NCBI GenBank assembly: GCA_036925085.1
Contig: JAUPFP010000012.1
Coordinates: forward strand, 3,392,460-3,456,459
Source: Brachycybe producta
Lineage: Eukaryota > Arthropoda > Diplopoda > Playtdesmida > Andrognathidae
Reading direction: 5' to 3'
DNA length: 64,000 bases
Numbering within the stretch: the stretch's first letter is position 1; each line of letters starts with the position of its first letter. The translations under genes and the position numbers were made by a program. The notes under the pieces were generated by a model, which worked only from the letters and a program-made list of their open reading frames with translations, ran no database searches and was not told the DNA's origin. Shown here in pieces: positions 20,351-30,781 of the stretch.

Positions 20351-21062
20351 TTAAGAGCCTAGATACACGTCCTCCATCTTGTTGTTTTGAGCAGACGACA
20401 ACGAGACAAATGAGTGTTCTTACATGGTGTTACTAAAACTGCAAGAAATCGCCTCACAATCGCTCAATTAAAATACAGGAAAGTGCAAAATGCAATAAAA
20501 GTATTCTTCTTTGCATACTCGATTTATATAATTTTTCAAAAGGTCCTTCTATTTTTAAACAAGGTTCAAAATCGTTCGTTTTTTAACTCCATGTTAAATC
20601 TTATTGGATAAAAAACCGTCCACAAACATTTGAAAAACTCTCGTTAAAAACGATTTAGAACAGTAACCAAATAATTAGCACATACTTTCATGTATTGGCT
20701 TCAAGATGTTTTCTTTTTCTAAATTTTCAAAAGGTCCTCCTATTTTTTAATAATGTTTAATATCCTACATTTTTAACTCCATGTTAAGTCCCATAGGACC
20801 AAAAAACCGTCACCCAAACATTTGAAGAACTCCCATTAAAAACGACTTAGAACAATCACGTAAAAATTAGCACGTGCATTAATCTATTGGCTTCACGATG
20901 GTTTTTTTTGTAAGTTTAACACGCGAAATTATTTTTCTATTAATTATTAAGTGACTTGAAACATGGAGAAAAAACGTTAAAAACCCGGTTTTTTAATCAA
21001 AAACGATCGCAGTGCCTACATTCGGAGAAATTTTGAACTAAACGCTGTATCTAGGCTCTTAA
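20351..21062. mobile_element. PAL-B copy 2, full length
   Basis: Ends TTAAGAGCCTAGATACACG and CGCTGTATCTAGGCTCTTAA. Inner landmarks are GACGACAACGAGACAAATGA, GGTCCTTCTATTTTTAAAC (repeated with variation) and AATTAGCACGTGCATTAATC. The last resembles the PAL-A centre AATCAGCACGTGCGCCAATG. It is non-coding and serves as the empty-site reference for the Helitron in PAL-B copy 1. Confidence 0.8.
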
Positions 21063-21610
21063 AAAAATTCGCATGTTCTGTACTTTTGTTATAAAAAAAA
21101 TAATGAAACAAAAAAAATTAACAAAAAAAAAGTTATTAAATTTTTAAATGGTAAAGCGTCTTATGGGCCACCCTGTATTAAATTTTTTGAAGCACTTGAT
21201 CATTTTGGTGTCAAGACGGTATGCAATATGTCCAAAATATACAAGTAGATATGCATGAATTAATTATATACCATAATTACTTAATTATTAATTAAAAAGG
21301 TCGAGTTTGCATATTGCATTAAAAACAATACGACAGCTTCAGTATTATACTGAGATGAATTTATTCATTTTAGTAGAAGCCAACGTTTCGGACCCAGTTT
21401 TGAGCCCATAATCAAGGGCACTGATAAATAATTTAAGTAGAAAATAACAATTAATAAATTTTAATTTGAGTACAAAAATAAAATTTATCAACAACAACAA
21501 CAACAAACCGACCATTGCATTAAAGAGAAGAAAAAAGAACATGAATTTTGAAAAAAAGTAAAAATTAAATAAAAGTAAAAAATTGTAAAAAATTAAATAA
21601 AAGAGAGTAG
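21063..21610. other. No gene; mariner end relic and hammerhead-like motif
   Basis: GGGCCACCCTGTA at about 21165-21177 is a relic mariner-type terminus. On the minus strand, 21370-21430 reads CTTGATTATGGGCTC, then GGGTCCGAAACGTTGG. That layout resembles a decayed hammerhead ribozyme core (CTGANGA, stem, GAAA), as found in Penelope-like elements and retrozymes. The core bases are not intact. No gene seen. Confidence 0.35.
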
Positions 21611-22295
21611 TAGTGTTTCCATTACCGGGTCACCTTATAGCATTACCGGTTTTTGGTACGTTACCGAAACCGGTATTACCTGTAAATTTAGGTAATAAAG
21701 CTAAAAATTTATATTCCATTTAAACTAAACAATTTTATGATTTTTAAATTCATATTTTATTACAAAATTAAATAACAAAAAGGGGGGGGGGAACATAAGA
21801 AAATCTCTTCAGTTCTCTCAGTGAATTTGCACACACGCGCACACACACACAGAGGCACACGCACAGACAGGCAATTAGAAATCAGGACAAACAGAAGTTG
21901 GCTCCGCCCTTTTTATGACGAACGCAACTTCTAATGGGTTGGTTATGTAGTATGACGTCACATGCTCCGCCCTTTTCAACGTCGAATCACACAACAAACC
22001 AATTACAAGTTGCCGGTCGTCATAAAAAGGACGGAGCCAACTTCTGTTTGTCCCGATTTCTAATTGCCTGTCACACACAGTACAAGCTACAATATATTGT
22101 ATCTTGTATGTGGACAGTGAAATTTTAATTCCAAACTCAGTGGTTCTTATATATTGGTTTTATCCCAAATTAATATAAAACTTATTACCGAAAAACCGGT
22201 ATTTGAAAGGTCATTTTACCGGTAATACCGATGTAACAAAATAGACAGGTAATACCAGTTTACCAGTAACGATAAAACCGGTAATGAAAATCCTA
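21611..22295. mobile_element. hAT-like element with TTACCGG-rich ends
   Basis: The left end is TAGTGTTTCCATTACCGG and the right end, in complement, TAGGATTTTCATTACCGG. Inner copies of TTACCGGT and ACCGGTAA are scattered on both sides. Flanks GAGAGTAG and GAGCAGTA could be a decayed 8-bp duplication. It hosts the ACAGGC MITE at 21867-22071. No transposase frame. Confidence 0.6.
21858..22080. mobile_element. ACAGGC palindromic MITE with 9-bp duplication
   Basis: The element at 21867-22071 has ends ACAGGCAATTAGAAATC and its complement, with inner inverted blocks AAACAGAAGTTGGCTCCG and GTCCTTTTTATGACG-like arms. The 9-bp flanks are CACGCACAG and CACACACAG (8 of 9 identical), though they lie in a CA-rich tract. 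A near-identical structure is at 47546-47751. A 9-bp duplication with long inverted arms points to the Mutator-like group. Confidence 0.7.
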
Positions 22296-22355
22296 GAGCA
22301 GTAAGTCAATTGAGACTAAACTGTCATCATGATGAATAAAAAAAACATACAATAG

Positions 22356-23042
22356 TGTGAGCTTTTGACATCAACCAATATTTTATTACCAACCTTTAGA
22401 TGACATTTTCTACTTTTCGTTTCTTCTCTGAGCAGTATGACACCTGCACAGAGAAGATCCGAGCTGTAGAGAGAGCTGGATGGAGATAGATTGTAGTCAC
22501 TCTTCTGCATGGGGGTGTAATCGATGCAGGAGAGTGGCGGCCATCTCTCTCTCTTCCGGTTGATGCTGATATACATCTTCTCCATCGGTATTCCGACCAG
22601 AGAAGATGTTGTAGCTGCTGAGAATCGTATAGCTCCTGCCCTATGAAACCTCCGGCCTCTGAAGAGAAGTTATTTACATAAACATAGAGACAACGCTACT
22701 TCTTGTTACAACACTTTTATTCATTCCTTGTAAGAAGTACAGATACAAGGGTGAATAGTAATATACTAACTGGAAATCCTCAGGCCCATTGATTTGGAAT
22801 GTATCGCAAAAACAGGCAAAGGAAAGAACTGAGGAACAAAGAGGAACATGGTCCTTTTATACCTTGGACCTGTGTACACCTGCGAGGTGTAACCAGGTCC
22901 AAGTGACCATGGTCCTTTATGTATCAATCCGCCACTTGGGCATGAGTCAGAAAGGTGAGTCAGAGAGGAGGGAGGGACGGTTGAGAGTTGTTTACCCCCC
23001 AGGCTATGGTTTTGGCGGGATCACGATTTACAGGGTGTTACA
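22356..23042 (-). repeat. 3' LTR (687 bp)
   Basis: Same length as the copy at 31255-31941. By eye the only difference is G at 22558 versus C at 31457. On the coding strand it starts TGTAACACCC and ends AAAGCTCACA, a TG...CA terminus. It holds its own TATAAAAG (22854-22861) and AATAAA (22716-22721). Confidence 0.95.
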
Positions 23043-23060
23043 TACCCTCCAACTTTGCTT
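23043..23060 (-). other. Candidate polypurine tract
   Basis: On the coding strand the last bases before the 3' LTR read AAAGTTGGAGGGTA, with GGAGGG nearest the LTR. This is a short, imperfect purine run in the position where plus-strand DNA synthesis is primed in LTR elements. Confidence 0.5.
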
Positions 23061-23445
23061 GGAGTACGTCCTCGTACTCCAGCCAAGGGTGGAAGGTTTT
23101 CAAGTTACGCAGCGGGGAGACATGGGTGGCTGAGGACTTACCGTGTACAGAGGTGGTTATGGAAAGGCACTGGCACCGAAGTGTCAGCGCCCTTAAAAAT
23201 TGGAAAAGGCTGAAAACATAAAACAAGGATAATTAATGCTCGCTGAGTGGCGAGCCGCTATTGAAATCTAAAAAGAAAAGAACAGTTGCAACGTATTTTA
23301 TTTTTTTATAAATTTTTCGATAATGCCACCCGGATGGGTGGCAACCACATGAGTACATGTGGCGCGCAGCTATCCCTGCTGCGGAGGGTGGGGAGGATCC
23401 TGGGTCCATGAACCGTACGGGGGGGTAATCCCGCCGGACCTGGCC

Positions 23446-25623
23446 TCATCGGTAGCTGGATGCGGCAGACAGCCATTGTCCCTGGTCGTCAGGTAGATCC
23501 CGGTGGAAGATATTGAAGATGTCCCGGTCCCCGATAATCTTACGGGAGGACCGCTTGTTGTACAGTGTAGCCCAAGCGGCGTCCCATAAGACGGCGATTC
23601 GATAACGAGGATCCGGTTCCGGAATGTAGTGACGACTGGTACGGAACGTCTGTCCAGCTGGCAGTCTAAAGACGGAGTTGACGAAAGCTCCCAAAAGGGC
23701 TTCCGTGGCTTCATCGATGGCATCTCCGGCGAAACTGGTGGTTTCAACAATCCGTCTTCTTGGGAAGACGATGGTGATGAGGACACTTGTTAGGCGGGAG
23801 AGTCCCACGACATATCGCTCCCGGGGAGGGAGGTCCAGACGGGGAAACCCTTCCTCCAAAGAGAAGTGTCCTACGTAAAGGGTGTTGGCAGAGCGCACTT
23901 CGCGCTGCCAAGTGACCCACCGATTGTTGAGCAACCTCTCGCCGGAGGTGGCTGCACGGAACGGATGATCCAGCGGTAACCGCCCCAGAGTAGCCCCGGC
24001 ATGGGGTACAGTGGGCGGTGCGGCTGGTCGGGCTGGTGTTGGAGCCGCAGGTTCCAAAGAAACTGATGCGCCCGTGATAGGCCTGGCATGGCGCAAGGCG
24101 GACCGGGCCATATCGCGGGCCCGCTGACGTAGTCGCTTCGATGCTGACTTCCTGCTCAGCGCCTCCAGTGGCTTGGCACTTCCTGGTGCACGGCCCAGTG
24201 CTTCCATGGGGTCACCTCCCTGTCGCATGACGTCTTGCAGAAGGTTTGTGATGGCCTTCTGTTTTTTCAAGAACGCGGCACGCTCTGCGGAAGGTGGCGG
24301 CATCAAAGGTGTAGGCGTAGGTTGTCCAGAAGGGCGGCCCGGAGGTGGCGGAGGAGGAGAGCGATGCGGGACCCGATTAGGTGGGCCCCGAGTTTCATAG
24401 CGATGGTCGCGGTCCAGTCGGACTCGGTGATCCTGTAGATCTTGCCTGACCCTTGGGTCGAAGTTATTACGCGGCGGGAGGCCGCGTCCAGAGGAACCAC
24501 ATTGTTCCTGCTGACTTCTTCCGTCGGATCGGCGTCGGGGCGAAAGATGGGAACCACGTGGCGAAGAGCGACGTGGCTGTGGCCGTTGAAGAGAGTCTCG
24601 AGAAGAGTGGTGGCCCCTGTAGGACTGTTGAGGCTCCTTGGGGCGAGCCCCAGTGGGAACCTGAACACGAACAGGTTGGGGGACCACCACTATGGAAGGT
24701 AACTTTGGAGTCGGAGTTGGTGTGGCGGCCTCGCTGCGTGGAGGCGTGGCACATCGGGAGGTTGGTGGTGATAATAATGGTGTATGAGGAGGAGGCGGCG
24801 GAGTGATTGACGGCACCGGTGAGCAGTGTTGGAAAGGCTCTGGTGGCGTTATGGGTGGAGAAGGAGATGTGGAGAGGCCAGTTGTCAGGGTTGCTGGCGA
24901 GTCGGAGGATGGAGATGATGACGTAGCTGACGACGTAACTCGGGCGGTTTCTTGGAGTCGGGCCTCGATTCGCAGGAGCTCCTCCTTCGGGAGTTGCGCC
25001 GTACACGGTAAGCCCAGCTCGACAAGGCGGGCGCAAACCGCACGGAGGTACGCCAGATTGTCCTCCCCTTCCTTCTTATCTCTGGCTGCCCGACGAAGAG
25101 CAGCCTCCCTTTGCAGCTCCAAGTGGAGGTCTTCGAGGGGGGAGGGCACAGATCCACCTCCCCCACGCTTCCCTCTTGCTTCAGCTCCACCCGGAATGGG
25201 TTGACCAGGCGCGATGCTATCGCGGAACGCCTGGTTAACCCCCCATGCCATGAGGTTGATATCGATGCGGTCTTCCCGCTCCTCCCAGTAGTGTTTTGAT
25301 GTCGTGACGTCGAAGGGGACGATGCTGCTTGGAGCAGCAGGCTTCCCTTCGCGCCCGACATTGGCAGGTCGCTTGAAGCTTGCTTTTAGGTGCTTCTCCC
25401 CACGCCGGTGAAAATTCTCCGGTTCGGAGGAGGTGCGGCGCCTATCTATTATGTTTGGCGACTCTCTTCTTGTTGTGGGCGCACTGGCGGCGCCCGCCTT
25501 TTGTAGCTGGCAGGTAGATTGAGAGAGGGGTTCAGCGGCCCCCGCCGTTCCACTCTCCGTCTCATCTTCACTAGAAGAGGCAGACATCATTCTGCCTCCT
25601 CTCCATGAGCCTCTACCTGGCAT
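23446..25623 (-). CDS. ORF2: 725-aa protein of unknown family in LTR element
   Basis: One uninterrupted frame from ATG (25621-25623) to its stop, 1.5 kb downstream of gag. I do not recognise the product. Visible layout: residues 1-100 are Ser/Arg/Gly-rich and low in complexity. 104-135 is a short aromatic segment (HYWEEREDRIDINLMAWGVN). 162-228 is charged, probably helical, with heptad-like leucines (LEDLHLELQREAALRRAARD). 230-440 is Pro/Ser/Thr/Arg-rich, presumably disordered, with SPRR-type clusters. 445-515 is basic and helical. 550-725 is a compact mixed domain containing NRWVTWQREVRS, YVVGLSRLTSVLITIVFPRR and IAVLWDAAWATLYNKRSSRK. There is no signal peptide, convincing membrane span, zinc motif or polymerase/integrase motif. 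Intact length beside near-identical LTRs suggests selection. A packaging, RNA-binding or Gag-partner role is speculation. Confidence 0.8.
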   Translation of the reverse strand: MPGRGSWRGGRMMSASSSEDETESGTAGAAEPLSQSTCQLQKAGAASAPTTRRESPNIIDRRRTSSEPENFHRRGEKHLKASFKRPANVGREGKPAAPSSIVPFDVTTSKHYWEEREDRIDINLMAWGVNQAFRDSIAPGQPIPGGAEARGKRGGGGSVPSPLEDLHLELQREAALRRAARDKKEGEDNLAYLRAVCARLVELGLPCTAQLPKEELLRIEARLQETARVTSSATSSSPSSDSPATLTTGLSTSPSPPITPPEPFQHCSPVPSITPPPPPHTPLLSPPTSRCATPPRSEAATPTPTPKLPSIVVVPQPVRVQVPTGARPKEPQQSYRGHHSSRDSLQRPQPRRSSPRGSHLSPRRRSDGRSQQEQCGSSGRGLPPRNNFDPRVRQDLQDHRVRLDRDHRYETRGPPNRVPHRSPPPPPPGRPSGQPTPTPLMPPPSAERAAFLKKQKAITNLLQDVMRQGGDPMEALGRAPGSAKPLEALSRKSASKRLRQRARDMARSALRHARPITGASVSLEPAAPTPARPAAPPTVPHAGATLGRLPLDHPFRAATSGERLLNNRWVTWQREVRSANTLYVGHFSLEEGFPRLDLPPRERYVVGLSRLTSVLITIVFPRRRIVETTSFAGDAIDEATEALLGAFVNSVFRLPAGQTFRTSRHYIPEPDPRYRIAVLWDAAWATLYNKRSSRKIIGDRDIFNIFHRDLPDDQGQWLSAASSYR

Positions 25624-27128
25624 ATTTTCTTAAGAGTTTAAAAGTTCTTACTTTTTCAAAAGTCCCGCTGCTGGAGGTTACTTCCAAATAATAACAGAAA
25701 TCGGTCCCCGATCACTCTTATTATTTCAAGAGGTCCAAAGAGTTCTGAAGGTCTGATGCACTGCACGTGAGTTCAAAGGCTTGAAGGTGGCACTCAAGCT
25801 TTGGCTTAACAACAAAAACTGAAGAAGTTCGAAATTAAGATTTGGAACTTGGCACAGAAGTAGATTGAAGATTTGATGATATAAAGAGATGAACAAAAAC
25901 GAGTGCTTCTTTGAAGAGAGCAAATCAAGTGGTAATTGACCAAGTTTGGTCACTTTTCTTGTTTAATTTTAAAAGTTAGAAGGGCCGGCCCCTTTTAGAA
26001 TAAGACACCTTACTCTAATTGGTTTCTTCACGACTTTATTTATTGGGGGTGGGGGTTGTCCCACCGACATTAGATGTGAGAGGTGTTGATCTAATTCTTA
26101 TCAGAGTCGGTCCTGTTTATTATTTTTAGATAAACAAAAGGACTAAGGAATCTCGAGGGAGAAGGGCCGTTATTTTATTTCACACCGAGGTGTGAAGTTG
26201 CCCATTAACTTTCTCCCCTTCTTTTCCTTAATGCCTTTTTTCGGAAAGAATAGGTCAGCAAGGTTACTAATGTACCTTGCTGTTTGTTATTATTTTTAGG
26301 GGGGAGTGGGACAGGAGTTGGTGTCCCACAATTCGATCTTAATTGAGAGGGTGACAGGTTCTTCAATTTTATTTTTTAATTGAAGGTGTCCGCTCTCACA
26401 AAATCTTCAAAACTGATTTTCTTCCTTTTTTTATTTGTTTATGGCCAGCAGTTTTTGTTGTTTGTTTTTTTTTCTTTGAAGTCCCAGTGCATTGGTCTGG
26501 CCCCCAGAGCAATTGTCTCTTTGAAGTTTTCTATCCTCTACTGTCAACATCATGGTCAATGACGTCCGTCCATAATAAAGGGGAGCACGGTGTTTTCCTT
26601 TTGCTGACCCTTTTATGGCTCTTGATTTTTCTTCTGAACGTCCTTGACTGGCCTTCGGCGTTTTTCCCAGGTGTACCACGTGGTTGACAGTTGTTTGTGA
26701 AGGCCACGTGGTTCCGGTGTAGTTTATTGCATGTTTGAAATGGTTGCCAATATGTAAATATCGGCGGCCATTTTGAAAAGTTTAAAAGTGTTTCAAAAAT
26801 TAAAGTTGTATGAATTTTGTAGAGTTTTGGGAGTTATTTGAGAGTGTTTAGAGGGGTTGTTGATGCTGTGGGGTTGTTTATTCGTTGGGGGGTTCCTTTT
26901 ATCCCCTCCCCCACCTCTTGACAACTGTCCTCAGTTGTTTCTCAACACAACAATTCTCAAATTCCTCCCGCTCTTCTATTGTTGATATTTGATGGTTGCT
27001 GGTGTTTATTTCCATAGTCATGAAATAAACACTGGTGAATTATTGTTTTATTTTCCTCGCGTTTGGTTTCTTGACAGCGTGGGTGGCCACTTGATCGGCT
27101 CGCCCGAGGTCCATTTGTGTGCAGGAGC
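25624..27128 (-). other. 1.5-kb spacer between gag and ORF2
   Basis: Non-coding on the element strand: no long frame and no reverse transcriptase, RNase H, integrase or protease motifs, although pol would be expected here. It is more AT-rich than the coding parts, with short poly-pyrimidine and GGGGGTGGGGG-type tracts (about 26046-26058, 26300-26312). It may hold a splice acceptor or internal ribosome entry for ORF2, but none is evident by eye. Confidence 0.6.
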
Positions 27129-28799
27129 TCAGTCGAGCACTTTGATTGGTATGTCCTCAGAGTGGTCAGAGCTGTCATTGTCGGATGTGTCAGGAGGAGG
27201 TGCTCCGGCGGCTGAGTCTGCTGCTGGAAGAGGGATCCGGCGGATTTGTCCCGCCACTCTTATCAGGGCAAACTCAATGCCGTCTTCGGTGATGATATCC
27301 GTTTCAGGCACCTCTCCTTTGATGTCATAGTCGGTAACCGGCTCCCCAAACTGCTTGATTGCAACCTTCTTCTTTGGTTGCCGACACTCACGGACGAAAT
27401 GCCCCAATTTGCCACAATTATAACACGTCGACTTACTCTTGTCGAACGTGCGAGTGGTCTCTGGTTGGGGGTCCGCTGCAGAGTGTCGGTTTGAATTGGT
27501 GGCAGCAGTCTGACTAGGCTTTTTATCATGCCTAGACCGGTGTGGTTTGTCTTTAGGGCTGGCGGCTGCCGCCGGCTCCTGGTCGGTCTTCGATGCTCCT
27601 TTACCCGACTGTGAATCAGCTGCGGGTTTTGGTTCCGTCGGCCATTTATCCAAGGACAGCAAGACCACCTCCATATTGAGGACGGCGTTTGCGAAGTCCT
27701 TGAACGACGTCGTAGATGCGTGGTGCGCGGCGTTCTGTATGGTGGGGTGTAGAGCGTGGCGCAACTGGCTTATACGCAGCTGATCGTCAAGTTGCGGGTA
27801 AACTCGGTCGCCGAGTATCATAAACTCCCAGATGAAAGCTTGTGTACTCTCGCCTTCCTTCTGGAGCATCTCTGTATACTTTTTCTCCAAGATGGCCAGT
27901 TCGTTCGGCTTCCCGAACGTATCTACCATCTGTACTCTCAGTGCTGGCCAAGGAATGTCCTGAAGCTCATACCTCAGTTTACTCAGCCACGTACGGGCGG
28001 CCCCAGTGAAACACCCCGTGATGTATTCCTCCTTGTGGTGGTCTTTCCAACCGTACAGGTGTGCCACTTCCTCGAATTCTTCCAGGAAGGGACGGAAACC
28101 TGTCAATCCGTTGAATTTTTGGATTGAGTCGGCAGGGTGGCGACCGCTGTATTTCTTATTGAACTCTTCCACGGAGGGTTCTCTGGGGGTTGGTCGATAG
28201 ATGCCATCCTGGACGTTTGGCATTCCAGCCGGCATCAGACCTACCCCTTGCGGTGGAAAACGTGGTGCGTAAACTGAAGTGCCTTGTGTCGCTCCTTGGC
28301 TAGGCTGTTGTTCCGGGGGTGTCGAGCGGCGACCGCTACGTGCAACCCGGGCAAGCGAGTGAGGAGAATCAGCACGTGTCGTAATCGGTATTTCCGCACG
28401 CTCATCTCTGTGACGCGGATCATCTGACTGCCCTTGTTGTTGCCAGTCAGGGTTACGCGGTAGACGACGTGTGTGCGGTGTGTAATGTCTTTCGTAACGA
28501 TCGTGACGCTCTCTGTAGCCAACATAGGGAACTGAAGAGGCGTCCGAGTCATCGTCGCGAAGTCGGTGTGTGCGTGTTGTCCGCCGTGGTGTAGTCGGTC
28601 GATTCGGTGTGAATCGGTCGTCTATGAGCTGAGACATACGAGTCGAGAGTGCAGCCACTTGTTGTGACAGGTGGTCAAACTCGGCCCCAGTCGGCCGCGG
28701 CGGTGGTGTCACATCAGTAGTCACGGGTACTTCCAACAGATCTTCGTGTGAACCCTGGTGATCAGACAGGGACCCCGTATTGTCGTGTGAGGCAGCCAT
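27129..28799 (-). CDS. gag: Gag polyprotein with CCHC zinc knuckle (556 aa)
   Basis: The structural protein that would build virus-like particles and package the element RNA in the cytoplasm. Residues 1-215 are Arg/Pro/Ser-rich, with an early helical stretch (FDHLSQQVAALSTRMSQLID). About 225-385 is a retrotransposon-type capsid region: QKFNGLTGFRPFLEEFEEVA, then GCFTGAARTWLSKL, then FGKPNELAILEKKY and LRISQLRHALHP. 390-450 is a Lys/Ser/Pro linker. The nucleocapsid knuckle is C459-C462-H467-C472 (CYNCGKLGHFVREC). An 84-residue acidic tail follows. The start ATG at 28797-28799 opens the frame. The frame stops with no visible frameshift signal and no in-frame protease, unlike typical Ty3/Gypsy elements in which gag runs into pol. 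It is intact, so it probably still works. Confidence 0.92.
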   Translation of the reverse strand: MAASHDNTGSLSDHQGSHEDLLEVPVTTDVTPPPRPTGAEFDHLSQQVAALSTRMSQLIDDRFTPNRPTTPRRTTRTHRLRDDDSDASSVPYVGYRERHDRYERHYTPHTRRLPRNPDWQQQGQSDDPRHRDERAEIPITTRADSPHSLARVARSGRRSTPPEQQPSQGATQGTSVYAPRFPPQGVGLMPAGMPNVQDGIYRPTPREPSVEEFNKKYSGRHPADSIQKFNGLTGFRPFLEEFEEVAHLYGWKDHHKEEYITGCFTGAARTWLSKLRYELQDIPWPALRVQMVDTFGKPNELAILEKKYTEMLQKEGESTQAFIWEFMILGDRVYPQLDDQLRISQLRHALHPTIQNAAHHASTTSFKDFANAVLNMEVVLLSLDKWPTEPKPAADSQSGKGASKTDQEPAAAASPKDKPHRSRHDKKPSQTAATNSNRHSAADPQPETTRTFDKSKSTCYNCGKLGHFVRECRQPKKKVAIKQFGEPVTDYDIKGEVPETDIITEDGIEFALIRVAGQIRRIPLPAADSAAGAPPPDTSDNDSSDHSEDIPIKVLD

Positions 28800-30781
28800 G
28801 ATTAATGATGTGGCTTGTGTAATGTGAATGTGTGGTGACGAACGAGTCCGGCGAAGTCCAAGTCGTTGTGTGCAGCTCCGAGGGTTCTCGAGTACACTCT
28901 GAGCTATACTTTCGGGTTCCAGTATGATGGGACTCGTTCAGTTCGTGAAGTTGTAGGTCGGTGATGTCACTGTGCGTTGGTAATTTAGTGCTTGTCGGCA
29001 ACCGACACTATCGTACTCTTATACACTGAGTAACGATAGATTACCTAAGCTTGTGACGTGTATAACGAAGTGGCCGTTCACTCCGTTAGTGTGGTGATGG
29101 TTGTATCGTGTTGATCGTGTTCTCAGTTGGGCGTGTGACGAGTTTTGGTTCCCAACTGGTGTAGCGTCGTGAGTTCTTTATTGAGTGTCAGATTTTAGAA
29201 GGATCTCTCTCGACACGTGGTATTTGGCGACCACGTGGAGGTTATGAGAATTCCAAAAATTTCAATAAAGAAACTGAAGATGTACAATACAATCCCGAGC
29301 GTGGTGCACCACCCAATCGAAATTGCACTGCGGAAAGTGAATTAGAAATGAAAGTGTATTGCAATTGCCTGAAGAAGAGGAAAGCAATACGAAGAGTAAA
29401 GCTAGAGCGCGGTGCCCGCACTTTTAGTTTTACTTGGAAACAAGAATGAAGAGTGTGTGTGTAAAGAACACACAAAGAACAAAAAGTTCAAGATGGCTGA
29501 ACTTTTTAAATGCACAAACAAAGGAGAAGTTCAAGATGGCTGAACTCTCCAAAGAAGCAAGAAAAGAAAGCTGTTTTACTTTGAAAGTTTAAAACTTAGG
29601 TGCGGTGCCCGCACATCAAAAGTTTTAATTTAGTTTTATTAAAACAGTAAAACAGTGTAGAAATTGAAGTGTGTTCAACAAGCTAAAGGCTTGGTGAACC
29701 AGAAGAAATGTTCAGATTGTAGAAATTTTGAGTCCTCACTGCTGGATGGCTCTGGATGAAAAAGACAGAGTCGGTGCCCAGTGAGGGACTATGTTGAGTA
29801 GAATGAAGAAGTCCGTAGGTGGCGCTGTGGTGGCCACTTCCGGTCAGTTTATTGCAATGTCCAAAAATTGATGATTGAAAAGTTCCTCCGGGGCACGTTT
29901 TTATGGGGGCCAGGAGAAAGACACCAATAGAGAGAAAATTCAAAGAAAAAGAGAAGTTTTCTCTAACAAGAGGAACTCCGCCAGGGGGCGCATGAGTGCA
30001 ACCCTCTGGAAGAGAAGAAAAGAGAAGAGGACACAAAAAGATGAGAGAAGGTACAACAATGAGTCACATGGAGCGAAAAACCGCTCCGTTGGCGCTTTTT
30101 GAAGAGTGTCCGGTCGATCCAAGATGGCGGCCGGGCTTCAGTGCTGTCCAATGGAGAAAGTTCATGTGATGATGCATTGAGGTGATGATGATGAAGAAAT
30201 TGAAGAACATGACTTGGGACATAGAGGGTCCCAAGGGAAACACAAATGTAAAAACAAAGAACAAAGAAAAAGGGGGGACAAGAAAGTCCCACGTGGCTAG
30301 GAAAAGTGTGTTTTAAGCTTGTAAGCCCCCTAACAATGAAATAGAGTTAGGAAGAATCTTGCTTGAAAATTAAAGATGAAGAGTGAAGATAATAGGACAT
30401 TTTAAAAGACACACACGTCCTTTAAAAGCCTATTAATAGGTGGATAGATTAGTAGATGAGATTTGTTTGCTCATCTCATAATGAGACTGCAAACTCCTCT
30501 CGGAGAGTAAGAAGAATTTGTTTAAAGTGTTGCCCACGTGGTGTGGGTTTCACTTTGAAAATTAAAGAAGAACAAAGGTGAAAGTGGGTGATGATAATGG
30601 AAACATAAAATACAAAAACACGGACGGAAACACATGTGTCAAAGAACTACTACCAAGGTGTTGCCCACGTGCTTGATGGATGTCGATGCAGCAGTTCCTT
30701 TAACATGTGTCTCTAAGGACAGGACACAGAATCGCGCGGTCGACACGTGGTGTGTGTAGCCACAAGTCTCTTTCGCGATTC

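Noticed and set aside
24467-25361. Long frames on both strands inside ORF2 (for example 189 and 158 codons)
   Set aside because: GC-rich sequence lowers stop frequency; these overlap the 725-codon frame, which is longer, continuous and in the element's sense.
25624-27128. Search for protease, reverse transcriptase or integrase remnants between gag and ORF2
   Set aside because: No D(S/T)G, YxDD, HHCC or DDE-type context found in any frame by eye. A profile search would settle it.
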